Assembly: GCA_025642065.1 (NCBI GenBank)
Contig: JAODUP010000447.1
Location: 261,501 to 325,500 of the forward strand
Origin: Paralvinella palmiformis
Lineage: Eukaryota; Annelida; Polychaeta; Terebellida; Alvinellidae
DNA length: 64,000 nucleotides
Direction of reading: 5' to 3'
The position numbers and the translations under genes are program-made. Below, in pieces: positions 14,101-22,200 of this stretch. The first letter of the stretch is position 1, and every line of letters begins with the position of its first letter. A model generated the notes under the pieces. That model searched no databases and was not told the origin of the DNA. It was given only the letters and a program-made list of their open reading frames with translations.

Positions 14101-15995
14101 GGACTGGTACAATATTAATATACTATCGTAGTGTATATTGTAGTACCAGTATTTACAATCTATATGAACTGCATTGTTACTGTTGCCATTAAATACAAAA
14201 ATTGACATTTTAATTGACTATGGTTACCAGTAATAGAACACACAAGTCCAAATAAAAATATATTGGAGCTACCAGTCCGAAATTACTATAGGGTTCTCGA
14301 GATATATATCTAAGCATTTATAAAAACAACTGCGTTAACATAACAACATAATATCTAAACAATACCACATGTGATGCCCTGTGTATAATAAAACATTGAA
14401 TGACCCTGTTAACTGGGCATTCAAAAGCCATTCATTTATAGGGGGATGACCAGTCCGAAATTACTAGTCATGGGGGCTGAGGTTACCAGTTCAAAATTAA
14501 CAAAGTCTAAGCTTACCCTAATTCATGGCCAGAGCATTCAGCCCTCATACAGCTTTAAAATTGACATATCTGTACTGGCAGGTATCCTGGCTGGGGGGTG
14601 GTACTAGTTCCCTTTGAAACTTGTACCTCGCCCATCATAGTATCATTGCTTAGTTAGATGTAGCTGGGGGGAGGGATTGACTGGCATTCAGATCATAGAT
14701 GTTAATTACAGAATATCAATTATGTGGTCTCAATAACTATTATCAAGGTTTTAGGTAGGCTCTGAGTCCTGAGCATGTGCTTTCCTGTACCAGGGCCCCA
14801 TTTAAAGTTCATGCCTCTGTCTAACCCACACATCAGCGATTGAGACTCGATATTTCGTGATTCGTTTATTCACGATCCATACAAAATCGCTAAATCCAAA
14901 CAACAAAGCTAAGCTAATAACATTCGAATCTGGCATGGGACTCATGAGTTTTCAATATTTCCAAACATTTTAAACGTACCCAAGTTTGAACAGCAATTAA
15001 TCATTACTCTCTCAAAGCATATCAGTATATAAAACAAAAAACATTTACAATCCATATACATAGATATATTCATATAACAAACTTCAATTATTTAAACTCT
15101 GATACTATGTTTTATGGTTTTTTAAAACATTTGTGAAGCACTCATGTTCACAACAAATGTCACAATGTAACATTTGAATATTTGTATGAATACTAGGTAT
15201 AAAAGGGGTGCTGTTTTGGAGTATGTTTGATTTACATTGATATTAAACCTAAACACACCCAATTTGAGAATCTGGCATTCTCTGTTGACTCCAGCAACAA
15301 ATTTGCTTTGATTAGTAATTTTTTTTGGGTGGGGCTCATAAATAAAAAATATTTGTTGGGCTAGTAACATTTTTTGTTGAGCCAGCGGATGTAAATTTTA
15401 CTAGCCATGGGGGTACTGAGATGTAGAAATATTTTTCTGGCCCTGGCTTGATGACATGATGTTCAGTTGAAAAAGCCATTATCATTATATGATTATTTAA
15501 TTATTATTTTCCACAAAATCATGACAGTATAATAATACTAAATCTAAAAGTAACTAGAGAGTAAGACAGTCTAGGTATACTATACTAGATATAGTATATA
15601 CATATATTCATATTGATGCAATAGAGTCTATTAGATCTACAGTATAAGACTTAAGTAGTTAAGAGTAGATCTTTTAATATAATTATGACTTTAAGTTTAA
15701 GTACTATTAGATTAGATCATAGAGTCTAGATGTACACGTATTTTATCAAATGCCACCTTGCTACACACAGTCAGTATTTCCATAGCTGGAGCAGCGTAAA
15801 CCGAGTTTACGGATTCAAATCAAAAGTGGACCGAATTCAATGTACCTGCATGGCTGCAGAAAAAATACTTGGGAGTTGGTGCCGGCTACCTGGCCAGACT
15901 AGACTATTTTAGAGTAGATCTATTACTAAGTACAATGAATGATAACAATCACCGGTAGAACTGACGATAACTTTTCAAATTAGAACATACCTCAT
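91..15995 (-). CDS. ENTPD4: ENTPD4-type ectonucleoside diphosphohydrolase (Golgi/lysosomal), 3' end off window
   Basis: Spliced gene; coding exons in transcript order: 15991-15995, 10038-10432, 7572-7722, 4861-5018, 4223-4377, 2359-2540, 1282-1591, 91-173, then beyond position 1. The 479 complete codons fit ENTPD4/ENTPD7 residue by residue; the vertebrate protein is about 616 aa, so roughly 135 C-terminal residues are missing. One N-terminal membrane anchor (about residues 26-44) is followed by the apyrase conserved regions: DCGSSGSR at 90-97, LATAGVR at 173-179, ISGKQE with the presumed catalytic Glu at 218, DMGGGSVQI at 266-274, then DPCLP, HGTG and FYGFSEFYY. Family knowledge: these enzymes hydrolyse UDP and other nucleoside di/triphosphates in the Golgi or lysosome lumen, supporting glycosylation by clearing UDP. 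A second anchor normally lies at the C-terminus, here off window. ENTPD4 and ENTPD7 cannot be told apart; an invertebrate may have a single co-orthologue. Head-to-head with BNIP1. Confidence 0.93.
174..1281. other. ENTPD4 intron 7, nothing recognised
   Basis: AT-rich intronic sequence. No exon, element or repeat stood out on reading both strands. Confidence 0.6.
1282..1591 (-). CDS. ENTPD4: ENTPD4 coding exon 7: ACR5
   Basis: Contains DPCLPIGY, ITLHGTG and HSQFYGFSEFYYTMEDLL. Two tandem acceptors exist 11 nt apart. The upstream one (CACTTCAG, exon starts at 1591) is required by phase and adds S-F-P-V-V before SDPCLP; the downstream TGTAG would shift the frame. A (TG)n tract lies 57 nt upstream in the intron. 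Confidence 0.92.
1648..1698. repeat. (TG)n microsatellite
   Basis: Slightly interrupted TG dinucleotide tract in ENTPD4 intron 6. On the transcribed strand it is a (CA)n tract about 57 nt upstream of the exon 7 acceptor. Confidence 0.9.
2045..2195 (-). repeat. tRNA-derived SINE (family B)
   Basis: Read on the minus strand it begins with a tRNA-like head: an A-box TAGCATAGTGG and, about 40 nt later, a B-box-like AGTTCGAATCT. A shared body with 'CCCACAAA' and 'CCTGGGAT' follows (as written on the plus strand). Related copies lie near 3290, 32812, 38276, 39325 and 42372. Confidence 0.65.
2359..2540 (-). CDS. ENTPD4: ENTPD4 coding exon 6
   Basis: Encodes LMSEFSLGC, YCVYVNTFLNYGSNTAR and the following helix, matching the human LLAEFNLGC / YRVYVATFLGFGGNAAR segment. 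Acceptor TTCTTCAG, canonical donor CAAAG|GTAAGT, phase 2 out. Confidence 0.93.
3290..3430 (-). repeat. Degenerate family B SINE
   Basis: Shares with the other family B copies the order 'acatatggct', 'ggtgaccctta', 'aacatcc', 'acaaatg', then 'ggtttgaatcc', a B-box-like word. Older and more diverged than the copy near 2045. Confidence 0.45.
3762..3935 (+). repeat. tRNA-derived SINE (family A), plus orientation
   Basis: tRNA-like head with a B-box-like TGTTCGAATCTC, then the shared body (GGGCATATCTGAAGG, TTTCATCTTTGAC, GTGCACAAAAGTGGCCGTAA) and an ATC trinucleotide tail. Six other copies are in the window. With the copy at 4048-4147 it forms a tail-to-tail inverted pair in ENTPD4 intron 5. Confidence 0.7.
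4048..4147 (-). repeat. Family A SINE, truncated, minus orientation
   Basis: Carries the head and proximal body (GTCAAAGATGAAACACC, CAGATATGCCCACACC, then the tRNA-like head) but lacks the distal body and ATC tail. It ends 76 nt 3' of ENTPD4 exon 5 in transcript terms, in the following intron. Confidence 0.6.
4223..4377 (-). CDS. ENTPD4: ENTPD4 coding exon 5: ACR4
   Basis: Encodes residues 237-288 with KKTVGIMDMGGGSVQIAMEVP, the fourth apyrase region (human: DMGGVSTQIA). The acceptor TTTTAG is clear. The donor ATG|GTTGGT is weak but is the only nearby GT that keeps phase 0 with exon 6. Mammalian ENTPD4 is alternatively spliced close to this point, so an alternative donor is possible. Confidence 0.85.
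4861..5018 (-). CDS. ENTPD4: ENTPD4 coding exon 4: ACR3 with catalytic Glu
   Basis: Encodes residues 185-236 and part of 237: FDFLF-like strand, then VISGKQEAIYAWISINYALG. E218 in GKQE is the family's presumed catalytic base. Acceptor TTTCCAG, donor GATG|GTACGA, phase 1 out. Confidence 0.93.
5472..6236. mobile_element. Non-autonomous hAT-like element, 765 bp
   Basis: Begins CAGGGCTGGGG and ends CCCCAACCCTG, inverted ends typical of hAT elements. It is flanked by a perfect 8-bp target duplication ATGTGAAA (5464-5471 and 6237-6244). The interior is rich in GTACTC/GAGTAC words near the ends and holds a long hairpin at 6018-6101. No transposase ORF, so it would depend on an enzyme elsewhere. It sits in ENTPD4 intron 3. 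A related element lies at 50476-51012. Confidence 0.85.
6018..6101. repeat. Near-perfect inverted repeat, about 40-nt arms
   Basis: Left arm 6018-6057 and right arm 6063-6101 are complementary with only a few mismatches around a 5-nt loop (AGGCC). It lies inside the hAT-like element at 5472-6236. It could be a foldback of the element or a small-RNA hairpin; the sequence alone does not decide. Confidence 0.85.
7572..7722 (-). CDS. ENTPD4: ENTPD4 coding exon 3: ACR2
   Basis: Encodes residues 134-184, including TPLYVLATAGVRQLS, the second apyrase conserved region. The acceptor CTTCAG at 7723-7728 is ordinary. The donor reads AACAG|GCGAGT, a GC donor: only this boundary joins in phase to exon 4. 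The matching human segment aligns with one extra residue here. Confidence 0.9.
7723..10037. other. ENTPD4 intron 2, 2.3 kb
   Basis: Mostly unremarkable AT-rich sequence. Around 8940-8990 a short word resembling GGACATTTTGGCCAA is repeated three times in tandem. The longest reading frames are short and show no recognisable family. Confidence 0.55.
10038..10432 (-). CDS. ENTPD4: ENTPD4 coding exon 2: membrane anchor and ACR1
   Basis: Encodes residues 2-133: short cytosolic head, transmembrane segment at about 26-44, luminal stem and the nucleotide-phosphate-binding motif DCGSSGSR followed by VYVYWWP. Acceptor CTTGCAG, donor CCAG|GTAAC, leaving phase 1. Confidence 0.93.
10819..11097. mobile_element. 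Small element with CAGGGTTGG / CCAACCCTG ends
   Basis: Starts CAGGGTTGGG and ends CAACCAACCCTG, short inverted ends of hAT type. The interior contains TTCTTCC/GGAAGAA words in both orientations. No matching 8-bp flanking duplication is visible, so the insertion is old or the limits are approximate. Confidence 0.45.
11109..11146. repeat. (AT)n microsatellite
   Basis: Long AT dinucleotide run in ENTPD4 intron 1. Similar runs lie at 13139-13164, 17610-17635, 19191-19216, 25205-25236, 25741-25765, 26122-26143, 38095-38129 and 62483-62509. Confidence 0.95.
11684..11740 (-). repeat. TTCTTCC/GGAAGAA repeat, copy 1
   Basis: Reverse-complement match to 13550-13602. Both carry ACTTTCTTCCCT, CCATTTTGGGAAGAAAT and GGAAGAAAC in the same order, and the word is itself nearly palindromic. 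The translated frames of the two copies share the peptide LSSLPFWEE. Confidence 0.6.
12071..12380 (-). mobile_element. hAT-type MITE (CAATTCC family), 310 bp
   Basis: Left end CAGACAAGGGGTCAATTC and right end GGAATTGACCAAATGTCTG are inverted copies. A perfect 8-bp duplication ACACTGAA flanks it (12063-12070, 12381-12388). The inside is largely AATTCC/GGAATT repeats around a conserved core ('CCATGACAATCCTAC', 'AGAAATATTTCTTCC'). Opposite in orientation to the copies at 17002 and 21386. Confidence 0.85.
13550..13602 (+). repeat. TTCTTCC/GGAAGAA repeat, copy 2
   Basis: Inverted match of 11684-11740. A CAGGGTTG word about 25 nt upstream suggests this may be part of a hAT-like element, but I could not find its other end. 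Confidence 0.55.
14752..15109 (+). repeat. Dispersed repeat D, copy 1
   Basis: About 360 bp matching the reverse complement of 38586-39183. The best part (about 14880-15109) agrees almost base for base by eye. No coding frame or clear terminal repeats were seen, so its class is unknown. Confidence 0.75.
15991..15995 (-). CDS. ENTPD4: ENTPD4 coding exon 1: ATG plus 2 nt
   Basis: The exon ends CCAATGAG followed by a strong donor GTATGT. Joined to the acceptor at 10432, the ATGAG becomes ATG AGG TTG and opens the frame of exon 2, which has no usable ATG before its membrane segment. Only 5 coding bases lie here; the rest of the exon (beyond 15995, start unknown) is 5' leader. The start context is poor (C at -3). 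Donor quality and phase support the call, but no transcript is available. Confidence 0.65.
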
Positions 15996-16018
15996 TGGCT
16001 AATTATTGCTGGATACAT
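15992..16018 (-). promoter_or_regulatory. Upstream ORF overlapping the ENTPD4 start (ATGA)
   Basis: In the inferred leader, an 8-codon ORF (ATG at 16016-16018) ends with a TGA that shares bases with the main ATG: the four bases ATGA contain both. A second ORF of 6 codons (ATG 16021-16023, TAA 16003-16005) lies in another frame. Such ORFs usually lower translation of the main frame unless ribosomes reinitiate. Confidence 0.5.
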
Positions 16019-16542
16019 CTCATTCCGGCCCCGATTCTTAATAAATCCACTTAATAAATAAACTAATTCAAAAGCCATCAAACTTTCCCACTGTCGTGTA
16101 GTTTTGAGTTTTGACATTTATCGTAAAATGGCTCTCTTGTAGACGTAAACAATTACGACACTTCCGATTATACTAATTATCATCAATACATGATACCCCA
16201 TCTGAACAGCTTTTATTTTTGTCGTTACCTAGATTACCATTAGTTGCAGTCATTGTATTTATTTTTTAATTATTTCGTATGTCAGTGCACTTTAAAAGTA
16301 CTACTGATATAATAAGATGGATTTAATGCCTATTAGTGTTCACCAGAAATCGTATGCCAAATAGTATTTCCTTGACTATTGAGCTGGCTAATAGATCTAT
16401 TTGCTAAGTTTATTGTAGAATATACAGTTTAGATATATAGTTCTGTTCCTAAATGACAAGTGTATAATCTGCGTATTATATTTTGCTCTTGTCGTTCAGT
16501 TTCCACATGAAGTAGTCAGGTGTTGTTAGAATTTAGCTCAAT
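15996..16542. promoter_or_regulatory. Head-to-head ENTPD4/BNIP1 promoter interval
   Basis: Two start codons face away from each other 547 bp apart, so both transcription starts should fall here. An ETS-like ACACTTCCG lies near 16158-16166, read as CGGAAGTGT towards ENTPD4. No TATA box or CpG island is evident. The regulatory role is inferred from gene arrangement. Confidence 0.55.
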
Positions 16543-16620
16543 ATGGCAAGTGATGTGCAAGTGAAAATATGCCAACAAGATATTATTAGACTGGATCTAG
16601 AAATTAAAGCACTGATACAG
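16543..16620 (+). CDS. BNIP1: BNIP1 exon 1
   Basis: Encodes residues 1-26, MASDVQVKICQQD through KALIQ. The ATG is the first in frame and aligns with the human start within two residues. Donor ACAG|GTAATA, phase 0. Confidence 0.95.
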
Positions 16621-17604
16621 GTAATAATGCCCCATGTCATCCCTATTGTTATTAAATTATGATCATTTTGGTTAGTTATGATAATAATGTGTAGATCTAA
16701 CATTTCACTTATTTAATTTTAATAGTGGCCGTGAGACCAGCCACATTCAGTACTTGGCATTACAAAAATTATGATATATGACAATTACTGATATACTATA
16801 GTGATTTACTGATTTAGGCTTACCTTATGATTATGAGTAGACGCTCTCTAATTTATATATCTTTAATCTCCTTTTATGAATATCAGTGTTCAGTAATTGG
16901 ACAATTGATATTTGCAATTGACCACAGCCTTAGGCTTAGTTTTAAAGTATTTGAAATTGCAGTACTGAGTTGACAGTAATTGTAATCGACACTGCTGGCT
17001 GCAGACATGATGGATTCGATTCCATTTTGTCAATTCCAATTCCACTCAAATTCCATTTGGCCAATTCCAAATTTATCAATTATAATAATAATAATGGCAG
17101 AAATGGTAGTTTTTACGTGGCTGGCAACTTGAAATGAGGGAGACGCAAATGGTCTCTAATTTACAGCTTCCCCACGGAGACTAATTCAAAATAAATTTAG
17201 AATAAATGGCATGTTCGGTGGAGGAAACCTTGCCAGTTGCCTGGTTGGATGAAAAACTCCCCCTACTATAGTACCACGGCTGAGGAAGGCGCGAACCTAC
17301 AAACTCCTGCACCGAATCACCATAGCCTGCCTGGAATATCTACTCCATAGCCTACCTGGAATATCTACTCTGAGTAGTTTATATTCCAAGTAGGATTGTC
17401 ATGGAAGAAATATTTCCGAATTAAAAATCTAAATGGTAAATTAATTATTTTGTTCCAAATTTATCAATTTCAATTCCATTTAAAAAAAAGCTATTCCATA
17501 ATTGGAATTGTCTATCAATTCTAATTCCAGAACTTTGGGTATCTTGCATCCATCTTTTTGTTTTGCTCTTATGCAGTAAAGGAACCACAGAAGAAATATG
17601 TTTA

Positions 17605-17635
<31 letters not shown>

Positions 17636-19189
17636 GTTATCCACATTTCAGTATGTGTGTATGAAAATGTATCTGCAGTCTGTGGTTTTGATAGATTCTG
17701 GGTCAATTGGATTTGTATGAACACCTGAGAGAATATCTATTATTTCATAAATCTATCAGTCACTGTCTTTTATTAGATGAGAAATTGTTAATTTCTTTGT
17801 ATATATAAAGAACAAAGAGCAAGGGCTATCTAAAGAACTGCTTGCTGTAATACAAAACCTGAATCTAAAGTGTATCTTCAAATTAGCAGGTTTTGCCATT
17901 CAAGAAGCACAACCTAATACATCCGATAATCCCTTTCGAACAAGTAATTTACAGCAAATATGACAGTGCATACCTTAACTTGACACAGACATGTTATTTT
18001 TGGAGTTTATTTTCGTACCCTGAATCCAGCAGAGCTTGGTATGAGTGAAACATTTGTGAAAAATTGTTTCAAAATACTCCTAGAAATTATGCTTACCCTG
18101 TATGTAGTTCACTGGCAATATTTTTAGATATTATATTATAGACATATTGTTATACAATATTATAGGTTGTGCATTTTTTTAATGAAATTTATTAATAAAA
18201 GATGGAGTATAATTAAAATTATGCTAAAGTCATAAATTTTGCGCACAGATACAATTACCCCATCATAATAATTAATTTAAAATATAGTGATTATTGTATT
18301 TGTGACTCACCAATTTAATAATCACAAATTGTAAGCTGAAGCTGAACAATCAGTTGCAAGTTTCTTAAACATCTGAAGATTACTAAACTGAAGATGTCTT
18401 ATTTAGGATACAAGAAAATGTACACAATCTACGGAACTGCTTCAAGACCTGAACCAGTCTATTCAGAAGAAACTTCTGGATTTGAAGAAATGTATTAAGG
18501 TATTATTATATGTTTTGGTAATTGATTTGTTTAATTATTGAAGAAGTTTTAAAATTATAAAGATTTTCTAATTCTGTTTGGTTAATCCACATTTAGATAT
18601 TTGGCCGGTAATTCTGTTTCATCTTTAATGGATAGGATTTAGAAAGGTTGGCTAGGGAACAGGAGCGTGAGACGGACACAATAGGAATATTGAGAGAGGT
18701 GGAAAATCATAAAAAGCAGCTTAGTAGGTGAGTCCTACGTAAGTAAAATTGGGTGATGATAATTATATGTGGGATGTGCAGGATACATTAGGACACCCGA
18801 TGTGGTGCTATGCACTGCGTTACATTTGTAAAATTATCCTAACTTATACATGTATATAGAGTAACACCAGCAGTTTTCATGCACTCGTGATTTTATTAAA
18901 TGTAATGTTTTAGCATAACAAAGTGCACAAACTAGTAAAGTGAACATAAATAAGATAAAATGAGTCACTGTCTTCACCATAAACTATCTATTTTGATTTG
19001 GTATCTTTTTGGGGAGTGTTTTGTTATTATTCTTACTACGAAGTCAGCCTGACAGAGATTAAATGTCAAAGATGGTATTTAGATGATACCCATTTAAAGG
19101 GATAGTCCACCTGCATTTCACATTTTCAGAACTAATACAGCTATGCTCACAACTAAAATAAATAATGTCAAAATGTGTAAATGATCACC

Positions 19190-19220
<31 letters not shown>

Positions 19221-22200
19221 ATCCAGTTCAGAGTTGTGATTAGTCGACTTTTAATGGCCTGTGGGCACCGCCATTTTGAAGCTAGACAGAGACCGGAAGC
19301 TCCTGAATGCTGACGACACAGCAGTTTGGCAGGAAGTCTGCAGAGCCTGTTCAAAAGCACGTAAACAAGTGTGAGCAAATAATTATTCCAGAACAAAATG
19401 CATATAATTTTGAGTCAGAAGGAACCTTAGAAGAGGAAGATGATTAAAAATGGCTGAGATATTAACGCTCAAGGGTAACTATAATTGATGTCAGTCTAGA
19501 GAGGGTTCACGTGACATCAGAGTATTTGAGTTTTATCCTTCCAGCCTTCGAATCTGGCTTCCAGTGCAGCCTTAATCAGTTAATGGCAGCCCTCCAGTAA
19601 TTTGGATTATTACCCTATATCTTTGATGTCATGAATATTTCGTGATTATTCTTGTGGAATTTTTGGCTACTGTTCTAAGCATTACACATTTAAGAAACAT
19701 TTTCTGAGGGTGAACTGTCCATTTAAAACAACTGGTAGTACTATCTGTTAAAGGTCATGGGTCATGCTAACAATAATACGTAATGATGACAAACCATTTT
19801 AGACTGTTAACAAGGCCAGATGTATATTTATGATTATCTATGAGAGAGACATTATAATGATCAGTGTCATATTCAAATTCAGCATATAATAATAATAATA
19901 ATGCATGTTTATATAGCGCCAGAACCAGGTCACCCTGTTCTGAGGCACTGTACAGTATTATTATCCCTGACTCAGACCTGTTTCCACCCAGCACACATCT
20001 CAACTCCCAAGGGAGCATACAACGCATGATGCCATTATAGGCGCAAAGCGTTACTCAAACACATAGCCATCGTGTCCTGTCAGGTACTCATTTTTATGGA
20101 TCTTGTTAGAATTTATGGTATGGTATTTATTGGTATCCTAATCTGAAAGGTATTTGAGCATGGAATATTATTTTGTTTAGCATTTTTCAGCTGGTCAAAA
20201 AAACAATAAAAATGGTAAAGAACCTGTAATTAATTTTGATTATTTCTTGTAGTAAAAAATTTATTTTGTTGAAGCGGAAGAGAGGCCTCTACCTCATAAC
20301 GTCATAACGTAACACAATGTAACATGCTAACAGGTTGAGGTGTAATCAGATCGTAATTAATCGGCGCTGAAATGATGGCAGCAAATGTAGGATTATAGGT
20401 TTATATTTTTTTTTTAATTCGTATTCGGTTAAAGGTTTATAATTTCTGAGGCTGACCATAATTTGTCGGGTTTATATTACCACATTTTCTTGATTTTCAC
20501 AGTCATATCATCATTGTTAGAAGCTGGGACCTGGGTCATTTGACCTGACTATTCCAGAGCAAAGACCCGGCTACTTTCATTTCAATGCCAATGAGAAGCT
20601 GCTTTGTGCCATTGTAGGGCCTTGAGGCCTACCAATATGTGATCCTGGTGTTTTTTTGTTTTGTTTGTGCCCTCCTACTTTATTTCTTAACAAAACCACT
20701 GATCATATTCCTTTAAATTATGCACATTGCTATAATTGTATTATTATTATTTAGTGTTTTAGTTTTCACATTAATTTGTATCATATATGATCCTGTTTTG
20801 TGCCATAATTCCACATTCTCCAAACTCCATTTCTCATAGAGTTTCACATTCATCACACACTCATAATTCCTACATATTTTTGTCCCATTTGTCCCATTTA
20901 TTACACATTGGCTAAGCTTATTTGTGTTTCTTCACATATTGTCATATAAATTGTAAATGTTTCATTCAGTGTACAGGTTGAGCTAAGACGTGCCTATGTT
21001 GCTAGTCAGTTGGCTATTGAAAAATATAACAGGGAGCAACTATATGCTGGAACATCGACATTTAAAAAGTAAGTTATTAAGCAGTGCTTAACTTGTGATA
21101 CCGTATTAATAATACAGCTGTCATGGATGTTTAAATCATAAAGCTCTGTTCAACATGAAAGTTTCTAACTTATACGCATTAATGTTTCCTTATTTGTACT
21201 TTCATTAACTGAATCTGATAAGTTTTTATGTAACCATGGAAATCAAAACTGAATTATAAATTGAGAACACTTCTCATTCATGAAAGATTCAATCTTAATG
21301 GATAAAGAAAACGATATGGATTCTGCCCAGTTGCCTCCAGCTCATGAAATGGTACATATTTGGTGCAGTTGTCACTATACTGCACCAGACATGGGGTCAA
21401 TTCCATTTTGTCAATTCCAATTCCACTCAGCTCCGTTTGGTCAATTCCACATCAAATTTATTGGTATCAATTCCATTTTTACTGACTCTTTTTTTACCTA
21501 TTACTTTTGCCATGAGTAGCTACTCTGAGTAGTTTATATTCCAAGTAGGATTGTCATAGAAGAAATATTTCTGAATTAAAAAATTAAACGGTAAATTAAT
21601 TTGTGGATTTAATTTTGTTGCAGGAAACTTCAATTCCAATTCCAAATTTATCAATTCAAATTTCACTTTTTTTAAATAGTCAATTCAAATTCCGGAATTG
21701 AATTGACCCCATGACTGTACTGCAATGCACTCTTCAGGTTGTGGGATCAGATCCCTGTGTGGCCAGTGTCTGTGAGATTTTTAATCTTTCCATAATATGC
21801 CACATGTTTTGGTTTCAGCATAATTAGCTCTGTTATGATTATTTTAATTGTGATATTTTCCATCTGTCCATCAATTCTTCAATTTGTCTGCCATAATGCC
21901 ACCATAGTCTAATATCTGATGGGCTATGTTTTGTGTAAGAGCTCATGTTTCTTCTAAGCATTATAAAAAAAATTAAAATGCTGATCAAATCATGCTGGAT
22001 TCCTTCAAAATATTGCCTTGCCCCATAAAGATGCTTTGGATTAGTTATGTGAACTTGATTAGCTTGTTATTATTAGCAATACTATAGATGATGGATGGAT
22101 TGATGGATGAATAAATGTTGTTTAATGACACATCGGCACAAGTTAGGCAATCCAGTGTCCTAGAAAATATTACAGATGAGCATTTGGCAGTAGTAAATGA

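Larger units (their letters stand above)
10433..15990. other. ENTPD4 intron 1, 5.6 kb, repeat-rich
   Basis: Holds the elements listed separately at 10819, 11684, 12071, 13550 and 14752, plus AT tracts. Between them the DNA is AT-rich with no recognisable coding exon. Its length depends on the exon 1 call at 15991. Confidence 0.6.
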
